A stretch of 64,000 nucleotides of DNA from Flagellimonas hadalis (lineage in GTDB: Bacteria; Bacteroidota; Bacteroidia; Flavobacteriales; Flavobacteriaceae), in assembly GCF_007785775.2 (NCBI RefSeq), contig NZ_VNIK02000003.1:152902-216901 (forward strand). Direction: 5' to 3'. This document shows, piece by piece, positions 7,727 to 16,438 of the stretch. The position numbers and the translations under genes were made by a program. Position 1 is the stretch's first letter, and the number at the start of each line of letters is the position of its first letter. The notes beneath the pieces were generated by a model. The model was not told the DNA's origin, did no database searches, and saw only the letters and a list, made by a program, of their open reading frames with translations.

Positions 7727-8623
7727 ATGAAAGAATATAACATCACCATTGTTGCCACGAACAATCCAAAGATCATCAAATTGGAGGCCAACCATTTTCT
7801 GGTCAAGGGCAACTACGAATATAAAAACATCGACGATGCCAAGAACTCACCGTTGGCCCAACAGCTTTTCTACCTACCGTTCATCAAAACGGTCTATATC
7901 GCCAGTAATTTTATAGCCTTGGAACGATTTGACATCGTGGATTGGCAAGATGTAAAGGACGATGTGGCCCAGCAATTGGTGGAATATCTGAATGCCGGGG
8001 AACCCATTGTGCATGAAGAACAGGACCAAAAGAAACAACCCGTTTCTGTCTATGCGGAAGTCACGCCAAACCCAGCTGTGATGAAATTTGTGTGCAATAA
8101 GCGTATAGTCCCCGCTGTTTTCGAGTTCAAGAACATTGATGAGGCGAAGGACTCCCCATTGGCCAAGGCCCTTTTCCACTTCCCGTTCGTCAAAGAGGTT
8201 TTCTTTGATGAAAACTATGTTTCGGTGACGAAATATGAGGTGGCCGATTGGGAGGAGATCAACATGCAGTTGCGTGAGTTTATCAGGGACTTTTTGGGCG
8301 ATGGAAAAGAGGTTGTGTCCGCAGAGGCCATACAAAAGACCAAGGAAGCTGTAACCGAAAACAACACGCAATCCCAATACGATGACACTTCACAACAAAT
8401 CATCGACATTTTGGAAGAGTACGTGAAACCTGCAGTGGCCAGTGATGGCGGCAACATCATGTTCCAATCCTATGAGGAGGCCAGCGGCACCGTGAGCGTC
8501 ATCCTACAGGGAGCGTGTAGTGGCTGTCCTTCATCCACCTTTACCCTGAAGAACGGCATCGAGACCATGCTCAAGAACATGATGGGCGACAAAGTACGGG
8601 AAGTAGTGGCGCTGAATGGCTAA
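7727..8623 (+). CDS. NifU/Nfu-type iron-sulfur scaffold or carrier with duplicated N-domain
   Basis: 298 residues. Two copies of the Nfu N-terminal domain stand in tandem (about 1-90 and 108-198); both share the pattern F-x-N-I-D-[DE]-A-K-[ND]-SPLA followed by FPF-x-K or LPFIK. The C-terminal NifU domain (about 225-298) carries the cluster-binding pair CSGC at Cys264/Cys267. Nfu proteins receive iron-sulfur clusters and deliver them to client enzymes. Most bacterial Nfu proteins have one N-domain or none, so the doubled form is a feature worth noting although I believe it is common in this bacterial class. Start ATG 7727 is set by the promoter at 7681-7711. Confidence 0.9.
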   Translation: MKEYNITIVATNNPKIIKLEANHFLVKGNYEYKNIDDAKNSPLAQQLFYLPFIKTVYIASNFIALERFDIVDWQDVKDDVAQQLVEYLNAGEPIVHEEQDQKKQPVSVYAEVTPNPAVMKFVCNKRIVPAVFEFKNIDEAKDSPLAKALFHFPFVKEVFFDENYVSVTKYEVADWEEINMQLREFIRDFLGDGKEVVSAEAIQKTKEAVTENNTQSQYDDTSQQIIDILEEYVKPAVASDGGNIMFQSYEEASGTVSVILQGACSGCPSSTFTLKNGIETMLKNMMGDKVREVVALNG

Positions 8624-8693
8624 TTTTAAAGGATTTCCTTGCCCCATTGTGGTCAAAATTCATTAAATTGAAGGAAATTAAAAAACATTGACC

Positions 8694-8894
8694 ATGGCAG
8701 TTTTAAAAGTTATTGAAGTATTGGCAAATTCAAATGTAAGTTGGGAAGACGCAACAAAAAATGCATTGGAACAAGCCTCAAAATCCGTAAAGAACATCCG
8801 TTCCATTTATGTAAACGAGCAGAGTGCAACTGTGAAAAATGGCAAAATCGATGATTACCGGGTAAATGTCAAAATCACCTTTGAGGTGCAATGA
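8694..8894 (+). CDS. dodecin family flavin-binding protein
   Basis: 66 residues, the size of dodecins. The sequence has the single-layer plan beta-helix-beta-beta with SNVSWEDATKNALEQASKSV, including the family motif [ST]-WEDA, then IRSIYVNEQ and a final VNVKITFEVQ strand. Dodecins assemble as hollow dodecamers that store riboflavin or flavin nucleotides in stacked pairs. The ATG at 8694 is preferred to a TTG six bases earlier. The gene lies 70 bases after the Nfu-type gene in the same direction and ends in its own terminator. Confidence 0.85.
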   Translation: MAVLKVIEVLANSNVSWEDATKNALEQASKSVKNIRSIYVNEQSATVKNGKIDDYRVNVKITFEVQ

Positions 8895-8916
8895 TTCCCT
8901 TTAGAAAAATGAAATT

Positions 8917-8940
8917 GCGTCCTTTTAGGACGCTTTTTTT
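8917..8940 (+). terminator. terminator after the dodecin gene
   Basis: GCGTCC (8917-8922), loop TTTTA, GGACGC (8928-8933), then seven Ts. Classic rho-independent terminator 22 bases after the dodecin stop. Confidence 0.92.
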
Positions 8941-11043
8941 ATGTCCAAAAGCCATTTATCACGAACACAGAAATTTTTAACCCTCAAAACGAACAGCGTG
9001 GCCAACGAACATACCAATGCCCTTATCCATGAGACCAGCCCCTATCTGTTGCAGCACGCCCACAACCCCGTAAACTGGGAAGCTTGGGGACCCAAAGTCT
9101 TGGAACGTGCGCAAAGGGAGGACAAGCTGCTCATAATCAGTATAGGATATGCCGCCTGCCATTGGTGCCATGTGATGGAAAAAGAATGTTTCGAAAATGA
9201 AGATGTGGCCCAAGTGATGAACGGGCATTTCATCAACATTAAAATCGATAGGGAGGAACGGCCCGATGTGGACCAGATCTATATGGATGCCATCCAAATG
9301 ATCTCAGGGCAAGGGGGCTGGCCCCTGAATATCGTTGCCCTGCCCGACGGCAGACCGTTCTGGGGCGGCACCTATCTCCCCAAAGAGGGTTGGACCAATG
9401 TGCTGCAACAACTGGCGGGACTGTACAAAAACGATAAGGACAGGGTGGTGCAATACGCTGCCGACCTTGCCAATGGGCTGCACGCCATCAATTTGGTGGA
9501 GCCATCAAAAGACACGGAACTGTTCTCTTTGGAGCAATTGGAGGATGCCGTTCAAAACTGGTCGGGCCATTTTGACACTTTTTTGGGCGGACACAAGCGC
9601 GCACCCAAGTTCATGATGCCCAACCATTGGGATTTTTTGTTGCATTATGCCACTAACAACAATAAACCCGAACTACTCGAATTTGTGGACACGACCCTGA
9701 CCCGAATGGCGTATGGCGGGATCTATGACCACGTGGGCGGTGGGTTTTCGCGGTATGCGGTGGACATCAAATGGCACGTGCCCCATTTTGAAAAAATGCT
9801 GTACGACAATGGGCAGCTGACCAGCCTCTACGCCAAGGCCTACGCAGCCACCAAAAATGAGACCTACAAAGCCGTGGTCGAGGGAACGATCGCCTTTGTA
9901 AAAGAGGAACTGATGGGCGAAAGTGGCGGTTTTTATTCCTCTTTGGATGCTGATAGCCTGGATGGGAACGGGGAACTGGAGGAAGGTGCTTTTTATGTGT
10001 GGACCAAAGAGGAACTCATTGGACTTTTGGGAACCGATTTTGACATTTTTCAAGATTACTATAATATCAATTCCTACGGTCTTTGGGAGGAAGAAAACTA
10101 TGTACTGATCCGGGACAAGTCCGATGTGGAGATTGCCAAAAAGCATGGGATTTCCGTTTCTGACCTGAAAAAGCGAATGAAAAATGCCCTCTCCTTCCTA
10201 AAAAAGGAAAGGAACAAACGCCCCAAACCCCGATTGGACGACAAAATCCTAACTTCTTGGAACGGATTGATGCTGAAAGGTTTGGTGGATGCGTTCAGGT
10301 ATATCGGCCACAAAGCGTATTTGGAACTGGCCCTCCAAAATGCCGAATTCCTTGAGCGGGAAATGATCAAGGAAGATTTTTCCCTGTATCGGAACCACAA
10401 GAACGGGAAAAGCACAATCAATGCCTTTTTGGAAGATTATGTGACGGTGATCGAAGCCTTTTTGGCCCTTTACGAGATCACCTTTGATGAGAAATGGCTC
10501 AACTTGGGCAAAAAACTACTAGATCATACCCGGTTACATTTTTTTGATGGGGACTCAGGAATGTTCTTTTATACTTCGGACAAGGACCAGTCGCTCATCC
10601 GAAGAAGTATCGAGACCAACGACAATGTGATTTCCTCCTCCAACTCCATCATGGCCATCAACCTGTTCAAAATGGACAAGATTTTTCCCGAAGAAGGTTA
10701 TGGCCATTTGGCCAAACAGATGCTCAAAAACGTGCAGAAAGATTTTTTACGGAGCGCACATGGGTTTTCAAATTGGCTCCATCTGGTGCTCTTTTACCAT
10801 TTGGATTTTTATGAGATTGCCATAGTGGGCGAAGACTACGAAGCAATGGGGATGGAAATAGGCAAAAGATATGTGCCGAACAGTTTTTTGGCCGGCTGCC
10901 CAAAAGAGGGCCGCATCGAGCTATTGAAAAATAGGTATGTGAAGGACAAGACATTGGCCTATGTGTGCATTGAGGGTGCCTGTAAGCTACCAGTCGAAAC
11001 ACTCGAGGATGTATGGAAGGAAGTGCTGCTGCCCCTCGAATAA
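8941..11043 (+). CDS. DUF255 thioredoxin-domain protein (YyaL/SSP411 family)
   Basis: Up to 700 residues. The N-terminal thioredoxin-like DUF255 domain has the signature HNPVNW, GYAACHWCHVM with the CHWC pair, and GQGGWPLNI; the rest is an alpha/alpha-barrel resembling N-acylglucosamine epimerase/cellobiose epimerase folds (GGIYDHVGGGFSRYAVD, WHVPHFEKMLYDN). Biochemical function is unknown in bacteria. Start is uncertain: the ATG at 8941 sits directly on the T-run of the dodecin terminator and adds a 19-residue tail with no family resemblance, whereas a GTG at 8998 begins the usual family N-terminus (VANEHTNALIHETSPY). I think 8998 may be the true start. Confidence 0.88.
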   Translation: MSKSHLSRTQKFLTLKTNSVANEHTNALIHETSPYLLQHAHNPVNWEAWGPKVLERAQREDKLLIISIGYAACHWCHVMEKECFENEDVAQVMNGHFINIKIDREERPDVDQIYMDAIQMISGQGGWPLNIVALPDGRPFWGGTYLPKEGWTNVLQQLAGLYKNDKDRVVQYAADLANGLHAINLVEPSKDTELFSLEQLEDAVQNWSGHFDTFLGGHKRAPKFMMPNHWDFLLHYATNNNKPELLEFVDTTLTRMAYGGIYDHVGGGFSRYAVDIKWHVPHFEKMLYDNGQLTSLYAKAYAATKNETYKAVVEGTIAFVKEELMGESGGFYSSLDADSLDGNGELEEGAFYVWTKEELIGLLGTDFDIFQDYYNINSYGLWEEENYVLIRDKSDVEIAKKHGISVSDLKKRMKNALSFLKKERNKRPKPRLDDKILTSWNGLMLKGLVDAFRYIGHKAYLELALQNAEFLEREMIKEDFSLYRNHKNGKSTINAFLEDYVTVIEAFLALYEITFDEKWLNLGKKLLDHTRLHFFDGDSGMFFYTSDKDQSLIRRSIETNDNVISSSNSIMAINLFKMDKIFPEEGYGHLAKQMLKNVQKDFLRSAHGFSNWLHLVLFYHLDFYEIAIVGEDYEAMGMEIGKRYVPNSFLAGCPKEGRIELLKNRYVKDKTLAYVCIEGACKLPVETLEDVWKEVLLPLE

Positions 11044-11116
11044 CATTTGTTTACATTTTAATTTTTTTATATCATTCGAACATTCATTTAGAGTAAAACA
11101 AAAACAAAAAACCATT

Positions 11117-11938
11117 ATGAAAGAATTGGAAAATTACCAAGAATACGTTGATCAAGCCATGGAATGGGCCTTTGGCATGCTTCCCAATCTGGTACTGGCC
11201 ATCATCATCTTCTTTGTCGGCCTATGGGTCATCAGGTTCATCAACAAGCTTGTAAAGCGCTTTTTTGACAAGAAAGAATATGATCAAACCTTGGAATCCT
11301 TTCTACAAAGTTTTATCAGTATTACCTTGAAGTTCCTTCTTTTTGTGTTGGTGGTGACCCAACTAGGTGTCAAGACCTCATCCCTTGTGGCCATAGTGGG
11401 TGCTGCTGGTTTGGCAATAGGCCTGGCTTTGCAGGGATCTCTGGCCAATTTTGCCGGCGGGGTGCTCATCTTGATCTTTAAGCCTTTCAAGGTAGGGGAT
11501 TTCATATCCGCCCAAGGTATTGATGGGACCGTCAAGGAAATTTCCATTTTCAATACCAAGTTGAGCACTTTTGGCAACCAGATCGCCATCATCCCCAATG
11601 GCCAATTGTCCAATGGCAACATCGTGAACTTTAATATGGAAGATACCCGAAGGGACAAGATCGACATTGGTATTGGTTATGGATCCAACATCAAAGAGGC
11701 CAAAGATATTTTGCTCAAAATCTGCGCAGACAATCCCAGCATCAATACGGAACCCGCTCCTGAAGTATATGTGGGCGAACTGGCGGATAGTTCGGTGAAC
11801 CTTACCCTGCGTTTTTGGGCCAACAATGATGTGTTCTGGCCGGCCCACTTTTATGTGATCGAACAGGCCAAGTTGCAGTTTGATGCCGCTGGAATAGAAA
11901 TCCCTTTCCCACAAAGGGTAATGCACAAGGTAGATTAG
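11117..11938 (+). CDS. small-conductance mechanosensitive channel (MscS family)
   Basis: 273 residues. Three membrane helices (about 20-42, 62-86, 92-125), the last being the pore helix with the glycine/alanine pattern AIVGAAGLAIGLALQGSLANF, then the beta domain beginning KPFKVGDFI and the C-terminal cage domain. The channel opens on membrane tension and releases solutes during osmotic downshock. ATG 11117 begins MKELENYQEYVDQAM; an open frame continues upstream but without family resemblance. Its stop overlaps the convergent tsaB stop by four bases. Confidence 0.93.
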   Translation: MKELENYQEYVDQAMEWAFGMLPNLVLAIIIFFVGLWVIRFINKLVKRFFDKKEYDQTLESFLQSFISITLKFLLFVLVVTQLGVKTSSLVAIVGAAGLAIGLALQGSLANFAGGVLILIFKPFKVGDFISAQGIDGTVKEISIFNTKLSTFGNQIAIIPNGQLSNGNIVNFNMEDTRRDKIDIGIGYGSNIKEAKDILLKICADNPSINTEPAPEVYVGELADSSVNLTLRFWANNDVFWPAHFYVIEQAKLQFDAAGIEIPFPQRVMHKVD

Positions 11939-12612
11939 GATTTCTTCTTGGTCTGCAGGACAAAGTCCTTTAGGTAGTATGGCTCAAAATAGGCCACATC
12001 TTCAAACTGTCCTGCCTGATATTTTTGGTATGCTATAGGTCCCATCTGCTTTGCGGATGGGACTATTTCCCCATCAAAATAAAAGTTGGGATGTTGTATG
12101 ATCTCTTTGCATTTTTGGGCACCACTGCCTATAACGAACACTCTTCTGTCCGACACAAAATCCGCAAATGAACTCTCCGTGATGATCTCTGCGCGGGTCT
12201 CCCTGACTTCTTCAAACTTCTCATCGTACACACAGGAATAGACCTCCATTCGTCTCGCATCGAGAACGGGAATGGCCAATTCCCCTTTTTCCAGTTTCAC
12301 CTGATGGGCCATGCCCTGCAAAGTAGGTACGGAAATCAGGGGCAGACCCAAGGAGAAACAAAGTCCCTTGGCGGACGACACCCCGATACGGAGTCCCGTG
12401 TATGAGCCCGGCCCCTTGCTGATGGCAACGGCATCAAGGTCTGAAAATGACAAAGAAGCCTCTTCCAAGGCTTCTTTGATATATACGTGTAATTGTTCCG
12501 AGTGCGAATAGTCCATCGCATTGTTCTCTTTCAGGGAAATGGTTTCATCCCCTTTGGAAATGCTCACGGAGCAATTGGTGGTTGCTGTTTCTAAATTTAG
12601 TATTACGGCCAT
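11935..12612 (-). CDS. tsaB: tRNA threonylcarbamoyladenosine biosynthesis protein TsaB
   Basis: 225 residues, normal for TsaB. It is the inactive ASKHA-fold partner that dimerises with TsaD to make t6A37 in tRNAs reading ANN codons. Visible: ILNLETATTNCSVS at the start, the loop ISKGPGSYTGLRIG, and a shorter C-terminal half than TsaD. ATG 12612 is used; a GTG nine bases upstream is less likely. It is the last gene after the TolC gene (16-base gap) and is probably co-transcribed with the exporter operon. It ends inside the stop of the convergent MscS gene. Confidence 0.92.
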   Translation of the reverse strand: MAVILNLETATTNCSVSISKGDETISLKENNAMDYSHSEQLHVYIKEALEEASLSFSDLDAVAISKGPGSYTGLRIGVSSAKGLCFSLGLPLISVPTLQGMAHQVKLEKGELAIPVLDARRMEVYSCVYDEKFEEVRETRAEIITESSFADFVSDRRVFVIGSGAQKCKEIIQHPNFYFDGEIVPSAKQMGPIAYQKYQAGQFEDVAYFEPYYLKDFVLQTKKKS

Positions 12613-12628
12613 AGCGGCCACAAAGATA

Positions 12629-13978
12629 CTAGTTTAGGGTAATGGGCATACCAAAATAGAACTCCAAAATTTTCAATCGGAAGATGTAGTCGTACTTGGT
12701 ACGGATCACATCGGCCTGTGCGTTGTCCACCCTGGCCTGTGCCTGACCGAAATCGAAAGCGTTCATCAACCCATTGTCATAACGCTCCTTGGCGTAATCC
12801 AGGGCCAAAGTACGGGCCTCCAATGTCTTCAGGGCCGCTTCGTAGGCCTTTTCAAAAGTGCTGACATCCACATAGGCTTGTTGGATGGTGTTTTCAAGGG
12901 CCAACTTGTCCTGCTCCAATTGCAACTTTGCCTTTTCCAAGCTGATTGTGGAACGTTTTACATTGTTCTTTGTGGTCCATCCATTAAAAATAGGGATGTT
13001 CAATTGGGCTCCATAGCTGATACCATCAAAGATCCACAACTGATCGGTGAAATTTGGGGTATATACCCCTCCGTTCCCATCCGGGATCTGGGTCACATCG
13101 GAATATCTTGTGCCATACTGGAAGAAAGCTCCCAGGGTGGGCAGGTAGGCCCCTTTGGCAATCTTGAGGTCTTCCTTCGCCAGTTCCACATTGGATTCCG
13201 AGAGTTTGATATCGTTCCTGAAGGTCAATGCCGTATTAAAAATAACCTTTGCGGAATTGTTCAAGATATCGGAAGGCGGAATATCAAACTCTTCCTCTGC
13301 GATGTCAAAATTTTCATAATCCGTAATCTGCAATAATTGGGCGAGGTTGACACGGGCAATCAAAACGGTTGCCTCACCATTGACGATCTGTTGCTGTTGG
13401 TTGGCGGCCGTGGCCTCGACCTCCAATAGGTCACCTCTCGGCAATACTCCCGATTCCACCAATTCCTTGGTACGTTTCAGATCCTGCTCGGTCACAGCAT
13501 ATTGTGCCCTGAAGGTCTTCAACTGCTCTTTTCCAGAGAGTACCTGCAGATAGGCATTGGCCACGTTCAACCGAATATCGTCCTTTAGATTGTCCAGACG
13601 GTACTGGTTGGCAATGGCGTTCATCTTTGCCCGGTTCATTTGGTACACATTTCGAAGTCCATCGAACAAGGTGACACTTGACGTCAAACTTGCATTTACG
13701 TTGAACGCCGTACTGTTCGTGGGCAAGTTGTTCGTGGGGTTGATGGAGAAACCGGTGTTACTGGACGCCGATGTAGATCCACTCAAACTTGGAAGAAAAT
13801 TTCCCAAGGCATCGGACTTGTCGATCTTTGCATTTTCCAGGTCCAGTTCAAACTGTTCTATGGTCAAATTGTGTTCCACTGCATACTCCACGCATTCCTG
13901 AAGGGTCCATTTGCGCACTTGGGCACTGGACATAAGAACGGTGAACAACAACAGTAAGGTCGTTATACTTCTTTTCAT
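12629..13978 (-). CDS. TolC-family outer membrane efflux protein
   Basis: 449 residues from the ATG at 13978, which begins a clean signal peptide (MKRSITTLLLLFTVLMSSAQ). The open frame extends 16 codons upstream with no signal-like sequence. Two repeats of the outer-membrane efflux (OEP) fold are visible, each with long helices (QNLTIEQFELDLENAKIDKSDALGNFLPSL; ALDYAKERYDNGLMNAFDFGQAQARVDNAQ). TolC proteins form trimeric channels across the outer membrane and periplasm. It follows two MacA-like adaptors and four MacB-like permeases and is the only outer-membrane component of that operon. Confidence 0.93.
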   Translation of the reverse strand: MKRSITTLLLLFTVLMSSAQVRKWTLQECVEYAVEHNLTIEQFELDLENAKIDKSDALGNFLPSLSGSTSASSNTGFSINPTNNLPTNSTAFNVNASLTSSVTLFDGLRNVYQMNRAKMNAIANQYRLDNLKDDIRLNVANAYLQVLSGKEQLKTFRAQYAVTEQDLKRTKELVESGVLPRGDLLEVEATAANQQQQIVNGEATVLIARVNLAQLLQITDYENFDIAEEEFDIPPSDILNNSAKVIFNTALTFRNDIKLSESNVELAKEDLKIAKGAYLPTLGAFFQYGTRYSDVTQIPDGNGGVYTPNFTDQLWIFDGISYGAQLNIPIFNGWTTKNNVKRSTISLEKAKLQLEQDKLALENTIQQAYVDVSTFEKAYEAALKTLEARTLALDYAKERYDNGLMNAFDFGQAQARVDNAQADVIRTKYDYIFRLKILEFYFGMPITLN

Positions 13979-14022
13979 TCGTTTTTTGATTTTCGTTTGT
14001 TCACTATTTTGATGGATGGTCA

Positions 14023-15138
14023 TCAATTAACGTCGTCAGATTTTTTCTCCAACTTGTTCCATACCTTTATCTTGGCATCTTCTTCGATTCCGGACACCAC
14101 TTCCACATCGATTCCATCACTTACGCCCAATTCAAGCTCTTTGCGTTCAAACTTGTTCTCACCAACCTCAACCTCCACATAGGGTTTTTCGGTATCCTTA
14201 TCGAATTGCAAAAGGGCCTCTTTGATGGAAAGTACATCTTTTTTCTCTTCGAGGACGATAGAGGCATTGGCACTGTAGCCTGCACGGACATAGGCAGTAC
14301 TGTCCGGTATTGAAAGATCACCCTCTATCTTGAACTGGACAGCTCCTTCTTCCTCTACGCCTTTTGGCGCGATGAACTTCAATTTGGCATCAAACTTTTG
14401 TGATTCCAAAGCTCCCAAACTGATTTCCAAGGGCATTCCCACGCTCAATTTGCCCACTTCGGCCTCGTCCACTTCCCCTTCAAAGATCATTCTGCTCATA
14501 TCGGCAATGGTGGCAATGGTTGTACCTTCATTGAAATTGTTACTTTGTATCACCTGATCCCCTTCCTTCACCGGGATTTCAAGAATGGTCCCGGATACGG
14601 TAGCGGTGATATTGGTATTGGCACTCACAGAGCCTCCTGCAGATCCTTTTCGGATGATCTGGTAATCGGCCTGGGCATTTTTCAGTTCCTGCACGGCTTG
14701 ATCATAGCTCAACTTCAAGGTGTTGAAATCTTGACTGGAAATCACGCCCTTGTCAAAAAGGGCTTTGTTCCTGTCAAACTCTATCTTGGTGTTGTTCAAA
14801 GACAGTTCTGCTGTGCGCACCCTTCCGGCTGCCTGGTTCAACGACTGTTCGTTGGGCACTACCTTGATCACTGCAATAAGATCCCCAGCCTTAACCTGCA
14901 CCCCTTCTTCCAAAAGAATCCTGTCTATGATCCCTGATATTTGGGGCTTTATGTTGATTTCGTCCTCTGGAATCACCTTACCCGTAACAATCACCTTGTT
15001 GATAATGTCCTTACGTTCGGCAGTCTCCGTCTTATAGAGTTCCACAGGTGTACTGTTCTGTTTTAGAAAGTAAACAATGGCGGCCATTATTCCTACGACC
15101 ACTGCTCCGATCAATGCGTACTTTACATACTTGTTCAT
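14023..15138 (-). CDS. MacA-like periplasmic adaptor, second copy
   Basis: 371 residues with an N-terminal membrane anchor (YALIGAVVVGIMAAIVYFL), a split biotinyl-lipoyl domain (IKPQISGIIDRILLEEGVQVKAGD), a coiled-coil hairpin (about 105-165) and beta-barrel domains (SRMIFEGEVDEAEVGKLSVG). Adaptors of this type bridge an inner-membrane ABC permease and TolC. It is strongly similar along its length to the adaptor at 18462-19571, including the shared block SNNFNEGTTIA, which points to duplication. It lies 41 bases after the permease at 15180 and 44 bases before the TolC ATG. Confidence 0.92.
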   Translation of the reverse strand: MNKYVKYALIGAVVVGIMAAIVYFLKQNSTPVELYKTETAERKDIINKVIVTGKVIPEDEINIKPQISGIIDRILLEEGVQVKAGDLIAVIKVVPNEQSLNQAAGRVRTAELSLNNTKIEFDRNKALFDKGVISSQDFNTLKLSYDQAVQELKNAQADYQIIRKGSAGGSVSANTNITATVSGTILEIPVKEGDQVIQSNNFNEGTTIATIADMSRMIFEGEVDEAEVGKLSVGMPLEISLGALESQKFDAKLKFIAPKGVEEEGAVQFKIEGDLSIPDSTAYVRAGYSANASIVLEEKKDVLSIKEALLQFDKDTEKPYVEVEVGENKFERKELELGVSDGIDVEVVSGIEEDAKIKVWNKLEKKSDDVN

Positions 15139-15179
15139 TATTGCTTATTTGATTTCGTTATTTATTTGTGTTGATTGTT

Positions 15180-16436
15180 CTATTCTTCTCTCAATGCTTC
15201 TATAGGTCTTATCTTTACGGCCCTGTTGGCAGGCAGGAGCCCTATGAGCACACTAAGGCCGACCATCAGTAAAAATGATATGATGAACTGGGGAATACTG
15301 ATCATGGGATTCACGAAGGGGAAATCGTCCCCACTGCCCCACATGGAATTCATGATGGACAATATCCCCACGGATATGGCAAATCCTACCAGGCCTGCAA
15401 ATGCTGTCAATACGATGGCTTCCAATACAATCTGGCGCTTCACTATTTTTGGCGTGGCCCCCAATGCCCTTCTCACCCCTATTTCCTGTGTCCTTTCCTT
15501 TACGGTGATCAAAAGGATGTTACTGATGGCTATCACCCCCGCCAAGAGCGTAAAGATGCCCACGAAAAAGGAAAATCCTTGCAGTACCGTGGTAAAGGCA
15601 CTGATATTGTTGAATATCTCCGACATGTCAAAACTGCCTATGGCACGTTCATCATTCGGATGGATATCGTATTTGGCCTTCAGGATGTCCTTGATCTGCC
15701 TTTCCACAACGGCCACTTGGGTGTTGGGTTCCACCGCTATGGCCATCCACCCCATACGATCTCCGGAATTGAATGCTTTCTGAAAGGTGGTAAAGGGTAT
15801 GAAAACGGCATTTTCCCCATCTATGTTGATGTTGTTGTTGGGTTTGTACATGCCCACCACAGAAAAATAGACGCCGTTGATACGAATATCCTGGCCAATG
15901 GCCTTTTCCCCTTTTTCAAAGAGCAGTTTATAGGTCTCCTCCCCTATGACACATACTTTTTTGGAGTGATCGATATCGGTTTGGTTCAAGAACCTGCCCT
16001 CTACCAATTTCTTCTTGGTGATATCGTCTATTTCCGGGTAGTCGCCATAGACTGCGGAACCGCTTGTCCTTCCGTTGCGGTACACGGTCACAATATCACT
16101 ATGGCCTGCCAGTTCAATCCTTGGAGCCAATACCTCGATTTCAGGAATCTGTCTTTTCAATATATCGGCATCCTCAATTTTATAGCGGATCCTCCTTCCC
16201 CTCTCAAAACCTTTATAGGGCTCTGAAGTGGATTGTCCCCAAACAAAAAGGCTGTTGGATGCAGTGCCCGCAAAAATCTTGTCAAACCCATTGCTCATTC
16301 CATTGGCAGAACCTAATAAAAGGACCAATATGATCATCGCAAAGATAACCCCAAGCATGGTCAAAAAGGTCCTGAACATGTTCTTGCCCAACGTATGAAA
16401 AATTTCTATCCACAAATCCCTATCAAATAACCACAT
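15180..16436 (-). CDS. MacB-like ABC transporter permease (block 2, B)
   Basis: 418 residues. Topology is that of MacB/FtsX permeases: one N-terminal helix (TMLGVIFAMIILVLLLGSA), a large periplasmic MacB-PCD domain (about 45-280), then three C-terminal helices with the FtsX signature GIMKERTQEIGVRRALGA-type sequence (here TVKERTQEIGVRRALGATP). There is no nucleotide-binding domain, so it needs the separate ATPase at 17661-18362. Two bases separate it from the preceding permease. Probably half of a heterodimer with the 16439 permease. Confidence 0.9.
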   Translation of the reverse strand: MWLFDRDLWIEIFHTLGKNMFRTFLTMLGVIFAMIILVLLLGSANGMSNGFDKIFAGTASNSLFVWGQSTSEPYKGFERGRRIRYKIEDADILKRQIPEIEVLAPRIELAGHSDIVTVYRNGRTSGSAVYGDYPEIDDITKKKLVEGRFLNQTDIDHSKKVCVIGEETYKLLFEKGEKAIGQDIRINGVYFSVVGMYKPNNNINIDGENAVFIPFTTFQKAFNSGDRMGWMAIAVEPNTQVAVVERQIKDILKAKYDIHPNDERAIGSFDMSEIFNNISAFTTVLQGFSFFVGIFTLLAGVIAISNILLITVKERTQEIGVRRALGATPKIVKRQIVLEAIVLTAFAGLVGFAISVGILSIMNSMWGSGDDFPFVNPMISIPQFIISFLLMVGLSVLIGLLPANRAVKIRPIEALREE

Positions 16437-16438
16437 AA

